Origin: Fimenecus sp045532175
Lineage (GTDB): Bacteria > Bacillota > Clostridia > Oscillospirales > Acutalibacteraceae
Assembly: GCA_045532175.1 (NCBI GenBank)
Contig: JAZSFK010000032.1
Location: 1 to 19,475 of the forward strand
Length of the DNA stretch: 19,475 nt
Direction of reading: 5' to 3'
The number at the start of each line of letters is the position of its first letter. Within the stretch, counting starts at the first letter, position 1. The notes under the pieces are model-generated. The model saw nothing but the letters and a program-made list of their open reading frames with translations, was not told the DNA's origin and searched no databases. This document shows positions 7,010 to 14,470 of this stretch, one piece after another. A program made the position numbers and the translations under genes.

Positions 7010-8230
7010 ATGATTATACCTGAATTATTATCCCCTGCCGGTGACCGTGAGCGACTTATGTCCGCTTTGATGTACGGTGCTGATGCAGTTTATCTTGGTG
7101 GTGACGCATTTGGTATGCGTGCTGCACCACAGAATTTCAATTTTGAACAATTAGAAGAAGCTGTCAAGCTTTGCCATGAAAAGGACGTTAAGGTTTATCT
7201 CACCTGCAATACCTTGGCAAGAAACGACGAAATTCTGAAACTACCTGCCTATCTTGAAAGGTGGTCAGAAATCGGTGTTGATGCATTTATTGTTGCAGAT
7301 ATCGGTGTGCTTTCTCTTTGCAAAAAGTATGCACCGAATGTACCTGTTCACATTTCTACTCAGGCAGGTATTGTAAACTATGTTACTGCTAATGAATTTT
7401 ACAATATGGGTGCTTCACGTGTGGTTACTGCAAGAGAATTGTCAATGACAGAAATTGCGGAAATCAGGGCAAAAGTACCCCATGACCTTGAAATCGAATG
7501 CTTTGTCCACGGTGCTATGTGCGTTTCTTTTTCAGGCAGATGCTTACTTTCAAATTATCTTGTTAATCGTGATGCTAACCGTGGCGAATGTGCTCAACCG
7601 TGTCGTTGGGAATATGCCATTATGGAGGTCAAGCGTGACGGAATGTATTTTCCTATTCAGGACTCAAAGGAGGGTACATATATTCTCAACTCAAAGGATA
7701 TGTGTATGATTGAGCATATTCCTGAAATGGTAAAAGCAGGTATCAGCAGTTTCAAGATTGAAGGTCGTGCAAAATCCGCTTACTATGCTGCAGTTGTCAC
7801 AAATGCCTATCGAGTTGCTATTGACGAATATCTTAAAAACCCAAGTGACGATTTCAAAGCACCTCAATGGGTAATTGATGAAGTTTATAAGGTAAGCTAT
7901 CGTGATTATTGTACAGGATTCTATTTTAACGCTCCAAATGAGAATGCAAACATCAGTTTTGAAGGTGGCTATAAGCGTCATTATGATGTTATGGCAGAAG
8001 TTAAGGACTGCTGTGACGGCTACATTATTGCCGAACAAAGAAACAAATTTTCACGTGGTGATGTTCTTGACGCACTTCAACCGTCAACCGAACCTGTTAT
8101 TTTCACGGCAAATGAACTTTTTGACAAGGATGGGAACGAGATTGAATCCGCACCACATCCAATGATGATAGTTAAAATCAAGAGCGATTTAGTGTTCCCG
8201 GCAGGAACATTGTTGAGAAAAGAGAAATAA
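7010..8230 (+). CDS. U32 family protein, TrhP/YrrO-like (tRNA hydroxylation or peptidase family)
   Basis: U32 family proteins were first called collagenase-like peptidases. TrhP members (YegQ in E. coli, YrrN/YrrO in Bacillus) are needed for 5-hydroxyuridine formation at tRNA position 34, and RlhA acts on rRNA. Visible motifs are ELLSPAGDRERLMSALMYGADAVYLGG at the start, then the U32 signature ECFVHGAMCVSFSGRC and RGECAQPCRWEY, supplying cysteines (164, 171, 178, 194, 198) expected to bind an Fe-S cluster. At 406 residues it fits YrrO. I prefer the ATG at 7010 over an in-frame ATG at 6992: 7010 lies 5 nt after the mltG stop with AGAGAG about 8 nt upstream, and the family starts near here. The mltG-U32 order is also found in Bacillus, with other genes between. 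Confidence 0.9.
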   Translation: MIIPELLSPAGDRERLMSALMYGADAVYLGGDAFGMRAAPQNFNFEQLEEAVKLCHEKDVKVYLTCNTLARNDEILKLPAYLERWSEIGVDAFIVADIGVLSLCKKYAPNVPVHISTQAGIVNYVTANEFYNMGASRVVTARELSMTEIAEIRAKVPHDLEIECFVHGAMCVSFSGRCLLSNYLVNRDANRGECAQPCRWEYAIMEVKRDGMYFPIQDSKEGTYILNSKDMCMIEHIPEMVKAGISSFKIEGRAKSAYYAAVVTNAYRVAIDEYLKNPSDDFKAPQWVIDEVYKVSYRDYCTGFYFNAPNENANISFEGGYKRHYDVMAEVKDCCDGYIIAEQRNKFSRGDVLDALQPSTEPVIFTANELFDKDGNEIESAPHPMMIVKIKSDLVFPAGTLLRKEK

Positions 8231-8239
8231 GGGTTATTT

Positions 8240-8989
8240 ATGCTATTAAAAGTCTTATTGATAATTTGTTACATATTGTTTTTTGTTTTTGTGCCACTCT
8301 ATGATAAGGCATACTGGCCCGAACCGACAAAAAAATCCCTTTCCTGTAAAATGGTCGCTGCAACGGCATTTGTGGGAATTGGTATTCTGGGAATATTGAT
8401 AAACGATACTCCCTCACAATATGCATCCCTTATGCTTGTAGGATTACTTCTTGGTTGGTTCGGAGATTTGTTTATGCATATTCCCCACCCACCAAACAAC
8501 CCACGAATGTCCGTGGTTTACATCGGTGCGGCAGGTTTTTTGGTAGGGCACATCTTCTATGTAACTGCTTTTGTAAAAGCATCTGCCTCCTTAACAACAA
8601 ACTATAATTTCTTCACCATTCCTGAAATTACAGCATTTTTTGTCCTTTTTGTTACATTTGCTCTCATGCTAAAACCGGTTTTCAAATTTGAATATAAAAA
8701 CCTGTTTATGCAGATTGCCTTATACATATATAGTATGTTCCTTATTGTAATGCTTATAAAATCTGTTATGTTCGGTATTACTTATTATATGGCAGGTGCA
8801 GAAAACGGAATAATCGGCATGCTGATTCTCTTTATAGGCGGTATATTATTCTTTGTTTCCGACTTAACCCTTGGGTTAAGACTTTTGGGAAGTGCAAAGG
8901 GTAATAAAAAAGTAAAGACCTTAAGCCTTTACACGTATTTTTTTGCACAGTTACTACTTTCAACATCTATTTTGTTCATACATATATAA
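8240..8989 (+). CDS. YhhN/TMEM86 family lysoplasmalogenase
   Basis: An integral membrane protein of 249 residues with about eight hydrophobic segments. The YhhN family marks are present: LLGWFGDLFM (70-79), GHIFYV (103-108) and FFVSDLTLGL (204-213), with the Asp and His residues conserved in the family. Characterised members hydrolyse the vinyl-ether bond of lysoplasmalogens. Plasmalogens occur in many anaerobic Clostridia, so the role fits, but the substrate here is inferred. It starts 9 nt after the U32 gene with an AAGGG site before the ATG, and ends 9 nt before trmB. Confidence 0.85.
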   Translation: MLLKVLLIICYILFFVFVPLYDKAYWPEPTKKSLSCKMVAATAFVGIGILGILINDTPSQYASLMLVGLLLGWFGDLFMHIPHPPNNPRMSVVYIGAAGFLVGHIFYVTAFVKASASLTTNYNFFTIPEITAFFVLFVTFALMLKPVFKFEYKNLFMQIALYIYSMFLIVMLIKSVMFGITYYMAGAENGIIGMLILFIGGILFFVSDLTLGLRLLGSAKGNKKVKTLSLYTYFFAQLLLSTSILFIHI

Positions 8990-8998
8990 GGGGTATTT

Positions 8999-9670
8999 AT
9001 GAGACCAAGAAAAATCAGAAATCTTACATCAAGACGTGAAAACTGCAGTGATTTACGTATTCCGTACACTTTGGAATCCTTTGACTTCCGCACGGATGAG
9101 GAAAATGAAAATTTCTTTGACCTTGACGAAATCTTTGGAAGAAGCGCTCCAATTGTAATGGAAATAGGCTGTGGAAAAGGTCAATTTGTCTGCGAATATG
9201 CAAAACGTAATCCCGACAAAAATATTATTGCCATTGAATGCGTGCCGACAGTTTTGGTTGAGGCCTGTGAATTGATTAAAGAAAACAACATCTCAAATAT
9301 TCGTTTTCTTGAAATGAAAGCAGAGTACCTTCCGCTTTTTATGAGGGAGAAAACGGTCAGCGAAATTTATCTTAATTTCAGTACGCCGTTTCCAAAATCA
9401 CGTCACGAAAGTCACAGACTTACAAGTAAGTTGTTTTTAGACATTTATAAAAAGCTTCTTGTTGACGATGGCTTTATTGCACAAAAAACGGACAGTCAAG
9501 GCTTTTTCGAATACTCACTTGAAAGCTTTTCACAAAACGGATTTGTGCTTTCCAATATTTCTCTTAATTTGCACAACAGCGATTTTGAGGGTAATATTGT
9601 TACAGAATATGAAAGCAAGTTTGTAAGTCAGGGCTTACCTATTTACAGACTTGAAGCAAAAATGAAATAG
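8999..9670 (+). CDS. trmB: tRNA (guanine-46-N7)-methyltransferase TrmB, with variant active-site residues
   Basis: Transfers methyl from SAM to N7 of G46 in the tRNA variable loop. It is 223 residues, standard length. The SAM-binding loop MEIGCGKGQFV (54-64) and the C-terminal LHNSDFEGNIVTEYESKF are typical. Two spots differ from the textbook family. The motif usually written NFSDPWPKKRH reads NFSTPFPKSRH, with Thr129 in place of the Asp. The acidic residue usually found in the strand after NIRFL is replaced (EMKAEYL, Lys107). The rest of the catalytic framework (QKTDSQGFFEYS) is close to normal. The protein may still be active, since related Clostridia seem to share this pattern, though I recall this rather than know it. 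An AAGGGG ribosome site precedes the ATG. Confidence 0.88.
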   Translation: MRPRKIRNLTSRRENCSDLRIPYTLESFDFRTDEENENFFDLDEIFGRSAPIVMEIGCGKGQFVCEYAKRNPDKNIIAIECVPTVLVEACELIKENNISNIRFLEMKAEYLPLFMREKTVSEIYLNFSTPFPKSRHESHRLTSKLFLDIYKKLLVDDGFIAQKTDSQGFFEYSLESFSQNGFVLSNISLNLHNSDFEGNIVTEYESKFVSQGLPIYRLEAKMK

Positions 9671-9683
9671 AGGAAGGGACTTT

Positions 9684-11174
9684 ATGGGAAAAACTAAAAC
9701 AATTGCGACGCAGAATGAGCAAAAGCACGTAAAGACGAATGAATTCGTGCTTTATTTAATGGGGGTGTTTTTCTACACCACAATGACGGGTATGGTTGGC
9801 GGTAACCGTAACGCATATCTCGTTAATGTTCTTCGTTTGCCTGAAGAACAGACATCACTTTTCAACTTATTAACAGGCATCATTCCGTTTGTGCTTAATT
9901 TCTTTATCGTTATGTATATTGACGGCAGAAAAATGGGCAAGGGTGGAAAGTTCAGACCTATTGCATTGTTGGTTGCTGTTCCTATGGCAATCGTTATGAT
10001 GCTTTCTTTCTGGGCACCTCCCGGGCTTTCAGGCACAGTTCTTTTCATTTATATTATTACACTTGCAGTTATTTGGGCAGTGCTTGGTACATTCGGCAAC
10101 TCAATTAATATGGTTGCCAACGTTATGACACCCAACCTTAAAGAACGTGACCAGGTGCTTTCATTCCGCAGTATTTCAAGTGCAGTTGGTAACTCTGCTC
10201 CTGTTGTTATTGTGCTTGTTGTAGGTCTTATCTGGAGCAAGGATAACGAAAGCCTTATAAACTCAGTAACAGGCACAAGTATTCGCAGTGTTGAGGGCCT
10301 TCAATACATAATTTCTGCGGCACTTTGCGGTGTTGTTGGTATTATCACAATCCTTCTTGGTATGAAGGTTGTTCGTGAAAGAACAGTTTACACTGCAGAA
10401 AAGAAAAATCCGCTTATAGGATTTGTTGACATTGTTAAGAATAAATACGCATGGACAATTATTGTTTCTGAATTTTTAAAGAGTTTCCGTGGTATTTCAA
10501 CATATATGGAAGCCTTTATGGCAGCAGCAGTCTTAGGTGATATTTCAAAGAAGATTCTGTTTGTGCTTCCTGTTGGTATCGGTACTGCAGTTGGTATGCT
10601 TATAATTAACTTCCTTCTCAAGAAATTTGATGCTCGTCAGCTTTACATTTCAAGTGGTATCTATTCACTTTGCGCTAACTGTATTGCTTTTGGTGTCGGA
10701 TATGCTTATTTCACAACAGGCAACGGAATTTTACAGGTTGTGTTTATTGTATTCTTGTTCCTTATCGGTTTACAGTTTGGCGCTTCAAACCTTCTTCCGT
10801 CTATGTTCCAGGCGGACGTTCTTGAAACAATTGAGCTTAAAACAGGCAAACGTCTTGATGCATCCTTCCCGTTTGTTATCGGTATCGGCACATTAATTAG
10901 CGGTACAATCGCAAGTACAGTTGCCCCACTCCTCCTCTATGGTGATGGTTCAATTATCGGTTACATTCAGCCGACGGACGCAATTCCTAACCCTATTCAG
11001 AGTCTTGACACAAAGGTTACACTTCTTTTCTTCTACACAATTATGCACGGTATTATGATGTTCCTTGCGGGTGTTCCTTTCTTCTTCTACAAATTAACAG
11101 GTAAAACCAAGGAAGAATATCACGAGGCTTTACTCAAAAAACGTGCAGAAATGGAGACTGCACAAGGCGAATAA
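9684..11174 (+). CDS. GPH-type MFS sugar:cation symporter
   Basis: A 496-residue membrane transporter with about twelve hydrophobic segments. The overall pattern and the C-terminal tail (YKLTGKTKEEYHEALLKKRAE) resemble the glycoside-pentoside-hexuronide:cation symporter branch of MFS. Typical features are the early VYxxx-like TGMVGGNRNAYLVNVL, the loop MTPNLKERDQVLSFRSISSAVGN, and a central basic loop RERTVYTAEKKNP. The transported sugar cannot be inferred. It is the last gene of the plus-strand operon: its ATG lies 13 nt after trmB, preceded by GAGGAAGGG, and a strong terminator follows. No glycosidase or sugar regulator is present nearby, which is unusual for this family. Confidence 0.85.
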   Translation: MGKTKTIATQNEQKHVKTNEFVLYLMGVFFYTTMTGMVGGNRNAYLVNVLRLPEEQTSLFNLLTGIIPFVLNFFIVMYIDGRKMGKGGKFRPIALLVAVPMAIVMMLSFWAPPGLSGTVLFIYIITLAVIWAVLGTFGNSINMVANVMTPNLKERDQVLSFRSISSAVGNSAPVVIVLVVGLIWSKDNESLINSVTGTSIRSVEGLQYIISAALCGVVGIITILLGMKVVRERTVYTAEKKNPLIGFVDIVKNKYAWTIIVSEFLKSFRGISTYMEAFMAAAVLGDISKKILFVLPVGIGTAVGMLIINFLLKKFDARQLYISSGIYSLCANCIAFGVGYAYFTTGNGILQVVFIVFLFLIGLQFGASNLLPSMFQADVLETIELKTGKRLDASFPFVIGIGTLISGTIASTVAPLLLYGDGSIIGYIQPTDAIPNPIQSLDTKVTLLFFYTIMHGIMMFLAGVPFFFYKLTGKTKEEYHEALLKKRAEMETAQGE

Positions 11175-11191
11175 ACTTGCATAAACATTTG

Positions 11192-11217
11192 GGGGTTGAG
11201 AAATCAACCCCATTTTT
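11192..11217 (+). terminator. Intrinsic terminator of the tmk-to-MFS operon
   Basis: Perfect 8-bp stem GGGGTTGA (11192-11199) / TCAACCCC (11204-11211) with a GAAA tetraloop, followed by a T-rich run. It lies 18 nt after the transporter stop codon. Confidence 0.93.
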
Positions 11218-11235
11218 ATTTTAAAAATTTTTTTA

Positions 11236-11256
11236 AAAAAGTTGCACAAACTTTTT
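11236..11256 (+). terminator. Possible weak backup terminator
   Basis: AAAAAGTT / AACTTTTT inverted repeat (8 bp) around a GCACA loop, ending in a T run. It is very AT-rich, so weak; it may only be a backup to the stronger hairpin just before. Its loop overlaps the first TTGTGCA-type motif. Confidence 0.35.
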
Positions 11257-11436
11257 GACCAACTTCGAGGAAATACATTCCGTTTTTGGTTTCTTTTTAC
11301 ATTTATTTGCGCATTATTTGTGCAGTTTATACAAAAAGAGGTTTTTTATTAAAAAATTATTACACACCCTGCAAATATTTGTGTTTACAGGTCATTTGTG
11401 CAATATTCACAAATCTTCATTCTGTTTATTGTGCAA
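11242..11436. repeat. Cluster of TTGTGCA motifs and a 21-bp palindrome upstream of an RNA promoter
   Basis: A 195-bp AT-rich stretch with no gene. It has four copies of a TTGTGCA-type motif: at 11242-11250 (reverse orientation, TTGCACAAA), 11316-11324 (ATTTGTGCA), 11394-11403 (ATTTGTGCAA) and 11428-11436 (ATTGTGCAA). The third is the left arm of a palindrome, ATTTGTG-N7-CACAAAT (11394-11414). A second short palindrome, CAAATATTTG, is at 11372-11381. These could be operators for the promoter at 11443-11471; the DNA-binding protein is unknown. Confidence 0.4.
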
Positions 11437-11442
11437 AAATGC

Positions 11443-11471
11443 TTGACTTTTTCTTTTTTTAGTGTTATTAT
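11443..11471 (+). promoter_or_regulatory. Strong sigma-A-type promoter of the RNA candidate
   Basis: -35 TTGACT (11443-11448), exactly 17-bp spacer, -10 TATTAT (11466-11471). The predicted start is near 11478. No protein gene lies downstream on this strand before two terminators, so it should drive a short non-coding transcript. Confidence 0.8.
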
Positions 11472-11477
11472 ATAGCC

Positions 11478-11724
11478 ACAACAAAACGAGAGGCAATAAA
11501 AAATCCTTAAGTTTGTTCATAATTTCTGTGTGGTGGGTTTTTCCCAATCCCCAACAAATTTTCCCTTTCCTTTTTCATAAAGTATAACACCAATCCCTAT
11601 TTTTCCCACCCCACAGAAATTTTTAATATATAGACTTGCAATCGGCAAGTCGCTTAACTTGTTTTTTCATAATAATTTTTCTCATAAAAAGATGGCTGTC
11701 AGGAAACTGGCGGTTTTCTTTTTT
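11478..11724 (+). ncRNA. Unassigned structured small RNA of about 245 nt
   Basis: The transcript is bounded by a good promoter and an intrinsic terminator, and has no plausible reading frame. From outside in: a closing helix (A-run at 11498-11503 with T-run at 11662-11667, AAGTT 11509-11513 with AACTT 11656-11660). Next comes an open bubble whose 3' side holds a perfect 7-bp hairpin (GACTTGC 11633-11639 / GCAAGTC 11645-11651), then a 16-bp helix with one mismatch (11521-11537 with 11605-11621). The helix is topped by a 67-nt loop (11538-11604) with a single G and several CCC/CCCC runs. The bubble-and-hairpin layout recalls 6S RNA, but the open C-rich loop does not. SRP RNA, tmRNA and RNase P signatures are absent. 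An alternative local hairpin GGG-T5-CCC (11535-11545) could compete with the long helix. Confidence 0.6.
11694..11724 (+). terminator. Terminator of the RNA candidate
   Basis: Stem of nine pairs including several G-U (11694-11702 with 11707-11715) around a GAAA tetraloop, followed by TTTTCTTTTTT. An A-run on the 5' side can extend the stem into the T tract. Confidence 0.7.
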
Positions 11725-11731
11725 ATATAAT

Positions 11732-11764
11732 AAAATCCCTGTCAGATAACCCGACAGGGATTTT
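11732..11764. terminator. Bidirectional terminator, end of the rnf operon
   Basis: Perfect 12-bp stem AAAATCCCTGTC (11732-11743) / GACAGGGATTTT (11753-11764) with a 9-nt loop. It is flanked by A and T runs on both sides, so it can stop the minus-strand rnf transcript (24 nt after the rnfB stop) as well as read-through from the plus-strand RNA. Confidence 0.9.
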
Positions 11765-11787
11765 TCATATCTTATATTTCTATACTG

Positions 11788-12594
11788 CTATACTTTTTTC
11801 ATATCAACAAGGTCGATTACGCCAACGGGGCAAACCTTATGACAATCGCCACAGCCTATGCACTTATGATAGTCAACATGTGCTACGTTGTTTTCAACCT
11901 TAACTGCATCATACTGACAAGCCTTAACGCATTTCATACAGCCGATACAACCTGCAGTACATTCTTTTCTTGTAACAGCACCCTTGTCGTGATTCTTGCA
12001 AAGAACCGCAGCGGTAATACGATGAAGTGGCATCATTTCGATAAGCCCCTTCGGACAAGTGTTTACACACATTTTACAAGCACGACATTCAACAGGGTTA
12101 ATTCTTGCAACACCATCACAAATGTGAATCGCGTTATATGGACAAGCAGCAACACAGTCGCCAAGTCCCAAGCAACCGTAAACACATTCCTTCGGTCCTG
12201 AATAAAGCTGAGCAGCCATTACGCAACTGCTGACACCCTGATATTCATACTTAGTTTTCGCATTTTTATTATGTCCCATACAAAGCACAACTGCAGCCTC
12301 AGGCATAACCTCACCTGCTTCAACGCCAAGAAGTGAAGCAATTTCCGCGGAAACCGCATTACCACCGGGAGAACAAAGAGCAGTATTAGTTGTTTCACCC
12401 TTTGCAAGTGCAGCAGCATAACCGTCACAGCCTGAAAATCCGCAAGCACCACAGTTAGCACCGGGAAGCACCTCACGGATAGCTTCTGCCTTTTCATCCT
12501 TTGGAACAGCAAATACAATTGATGCAACTGCAAGACCCAAGCCGAGAACAAGACCGATTACAGCTACGATAAGAACAGCAATTAAAATATCCAT
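11788..12594 (-). CDS. rnfB: Rnf complex subunit RnfB, polyferredoxin
   Basis: The ferredoxin-facing electron-entry subunit of the Rnf ferredoxin:NAD+ oxidoreductase. It is 268 residues: one N-terminal membrane anchor (about 4-29), then a four-cysteine cluster domain CGACGFSGC plus Cys74 (Cys48, 51, 56, 74). After this come ferredoxin-type cysteine groups at 137-151, 170-180, 212-226 and 245-255, in CVYGCLGLGDCVAACP, CRACKMCVNTCP, CTAGCIGCMKCVKAC and CIGCGDCHKVCP. This points to several 4Fe-4S clusters, more than the short proteobacterial RnfB and typical of Clostridia. It is the last gene of the operon. GGAGGG lies just before the ATG, and a strong terminator follows the stop. Confidence 0.97.
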   Translation of the reverse strand: MDILIAVLIVAVIGLVLGLGLAVASIVFAVPKDEKAEAIREVLPGANCGACGFSGCDGYAAALAKGETTNTALCSPGGNAVSAEIASLLGVEAGEVMPEAAVVLCMGHNKNAKTKYEYQGVSSCVMAAQLYSGPKECVYGCLGLGDCVAACPYNAIHICDGVARINPVECRACKMCVNTCPKGLIEMMPLHRITAAVLCKNHDKGAVTRKECTAGCIGCMKCVKACQYDAVKVENNVAHVDYHKCIGCGDCHKVCPVGVIDLVDMKKV

Positions 12595-12606
12595 CTTATT
12601 CCCTCC

Positions 12607-13206
12607 TTAAGCGAAAATGCCGTCAACAAGTCCTGTAAAGCCCAGGAAGGACATTGAAACAAGAGATGCTGAAACCAAGGTTATCGGAAGTCCCTGTAAG
12701 CTCTTGGGAATATCTGCACCCTCAAGTCTTTCACGGACACCTGCAAACATAATCATAGCTACCATAAAGCCCAAACCTGCACCGAGAGAGGATACAATTG
12801 ACTGAGCAAATGTATAGCTTTCCTCAATATTGAGAAGAACAACACCCAATACAGCACAGTTAGTTGTAATAAGCGGAAGATAAATTCCAAGTGAATTATA
12901 AAGTGCAACCATATACTTTTTGAGAATAATCTCAACAAGCTGAACAAGAGCAGCAATTACCAGAATAAATACAATTGTCTGTAAATACTCCATATCATTT
13001 TTTACAAGTAATGTATTTATAGGATATGTAACCGCAGTTGCGAGTACCATAACGAAAATAACCGCCGCACTCATACCTACTGCTGTGTTGACCTTTTTGG
13101 AAACACCAAGGAAAGGGCAAATACCAAGGAATTTTGAAAGAATGTAGTTATCAGTCAAAATACCCGTAAAGAGAATTCCTAAAAACAATCTTAATGATTC
13201 GTTCAT
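12607..13206 (-). CDS. rnfA: Rnf complex membrane subunit RnfA
   Basis: An integral membrane subunit, 199 residues with about six hydrophobic segments; paralogous to RnfE. The conserved cysteines of the intramembrane iron-sulfur site are Cys30 in LGICPFLG and Cys117 in ITTNCAVLG, as in RnfA/NqrE proteins. RnfA and RnfE together hold the membrane 2Fe-2S cluster that passes electrons across the bilayer. Its start overlaps rnfE by 4 nt, and it is followed by rnfB after 12 nt. Confidence 0.97.
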   Translation of the reverse strand: MNESLRLFLGILFTGILTDNYILSKFLGICPFLGVSKKVNTAVGMSAAVIFVMVLATAVTYPINTLLVKNDMEYLQTIVFILVIAALVQLVEIILKKYMVALYNSLGIYLPLITTNCAVLGVVLLNIEESYTFAQSIVSSLGAGLGFMVAMIMFAGVRERLEGADIPKSLQGLPITLVSASLVSMSFLGFTGLVDGIFA

Positions 13207-13904
13207 TTTGTCTCCTCCTTACATGCTTCTTTTGTACCCACCAATGAACATGTTGATGCCATTGGACAAGCTGAACAGCCTTTAAGTTCCGCCTTTGGTT
13301 TTCCGTTTCTTTCTGCCAACTTATTGGCAAGAGCAATTAGAATACCAAACACGAAAAATCCGCCGGGAGCCAATACAAATATTGTCATTGGTGGAATTGC
13401 TTCGGGAAGAACTGTAAAACCTGCAATAGAACCTGCGCCGATAAGTTCACGGATACCACCCATTAAAAGAAGTGCTGCTGTAAAGCCAACACCCATACCC
13501 AAACCGTCAACGGCCGAATAAAGAACTGTATTTTTACTTGCAAATGCTTCCGCACGACCTAAAATAATGCAATTAACAACAATTAAAGGAAGATAAACTC
13601 CAAGCATCTCATCTATCTGCGGTAAAAATGCCTTAACGAGCATCTGCACCATTGAAACGAAGCCTGCAATAATGACAACATAAGCAGGAATACGTACCTT
13701 TGATGGAATGACTTTTCTCAGTGCAGAAATAACGATATTTGAACATATAAGAACAACAGATGCGGCAAGTCCCATACCAATAGCACTTTCAACAGATGTT
13801 GAGGTAGCCAAAGTAGGGCAAGTACCAAGAACAAGTCTTAAAACCGGATTTTCTTTAATAAGACCTTTAGAAAACTCTTTTGCGATAGATTGTTTCTCTG
13901 CCAT
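13203..13904 (-). CDS. rnfE: Rnf complex membrane subunit RnfE, with Cys-rich C-terminal tail
   Basis: An integral membrane subunit, 233 residues, paired with RnfA. The two intramembrane-cluster cysteines are Cys29 in LGTCPTLA and Cys112 in VVNCIILGRAEAFA. After the last membrane segment (about 175-195) there is a soluble tail of about 35 residues carrying four more cysteines: Cys210-x2-Cys213-x5-Cys219-x8-Cys228, in GCSACPMASTC and KEAC. Proteobacterial RnfE lacks such a tail as far as I know; I cannot say how widespread it is in Clostridia. The tail may bind a metal or iron-sulfur centre. The gene joins rnfG at a one-base overlap and rnfA by 4 nt. Confidence 0.95.
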   Translation of the reverse strand: MAEKQSIAKEFSKGLIKENPVLRLVLGTCPTLATSTSVESAIGMGLAASVVLICSNIVISALRKVIPSKVRIPAYVVIIAGFVSMVQMLVKAFLPQIDEMLGVYLPLIVVNCIILGRAEAFASKNTVLYSAVDGLGMGVGFTAALLLMGGIRELIGAGSIAGFTVLPEAIPPMTIFVLAPGGFFVFGILIALANKLAERNGKPKAELKGCSACPMASTCSLVGTKEACKEETK

Positions 13905-14470
13905 CAGCCATTCACCTCCTCAAAGAGTGCTAATGCAGTATTAACTGCTTCTGTAACTGCTTTTGATGTGATTGTAGCACCTGTAAGTGCCTGAATTTCC
14001 GTATCACTTGATGCAGTTTTATTCACACCGATTACACCACTTTTGCCTACAAACTGATTTTTAAATTCGTCGGCATCTGCATTCATACCGAGTCCGGCTG
14101 TTTCAGAAATAGAAAGAAAGTCCATTCCGGAAACAGAACCGTCAGCCTTAACACCTACCATTGTGATAATATCCCCACCATAACCCTTTGCAGAGGTCGT
14201 GAAAACATATCCCACAACATTATTGTCAGCACCAAGTCCCTCATAATATGTATAATCAATATCTTTATAGTTTATAGTCTTCGCTTCTGAAAAACTTGTT
14301 GCATCAGGTAAAACTGCAACTTTTATTTTATTCTCATTTTCCGCTTGTAATTTTTCAATCTGCGGTACAGTAACAGTATTCGTCACAGCCAACAAAAGAG
14401 TTACTATTGTACAGATAAGAAAGAGTGAAACTGTAGGAATAAGGATTTCCTTTAAATTGAATTTCTTCAT
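13904..14470 (-). CDS. rnfG: Rnf complex flavoprotein subunit RnfG
   Basis: A subunit with covalently bound FMN. It is 188 residues with one N-terminal membrane anchor (about 10-32) and an FMN-binding domain. The flavin-attachment motif is seen in IQALTGATITSKAV; by comparison with NqrC/RnfG the acceptor is Thr166. SISETAGLGMNADADEF is the other family signature. ApbE, encoded at the head of the operon, is the enzyme expected to attach the flavin. Overlaps with rnfD (4 nt) and rnfE (1 nt) suggest coupled translation. Confidence 0.96.
   Translation of the reverse strand: MKKFNLKEILIPTVSLFLICTIVTLLLAVTNTVTVPQIEKLQAENENKIKVAVLPDATSFSEAKTINYKDIDYTYYEGLGADNNVVGYVFTTSAKGYGGDIITMVGVKADGSVSGMDFLSISETAGLGMNADADEFKNQFVGKSGVIGVNKTASSDTEIQALTGATITSKAVTEAVNTALALFEEVNG

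Noticed and set aside
9671..9683. Riboswitch or separate promoter before the sugar transporter
   Set aside because: Only 13 nt separate trmB from the transporter, just enough for the ribosome site.
11394..11414. Possible Rex (NADH-sensing repressor) operator, because of TTTGTG...CACAAA
   Set aside because: The spacing between the TTGTG and CACAA half-sites is 7 nt, whereas the usual Rex site has 8. It also lies upstream of the small RNA rather than of rnf or the dehydrogenase. Kept only as an unassigned palindrome.
11521..11621. RNase P RNA, suggested by an ACAGAAA string in the 3' arm
   Set aside because: The conserved GAGGAAAGUC 5' core and the rest of the RNase P scaffold are missing, and the transcript is too short.
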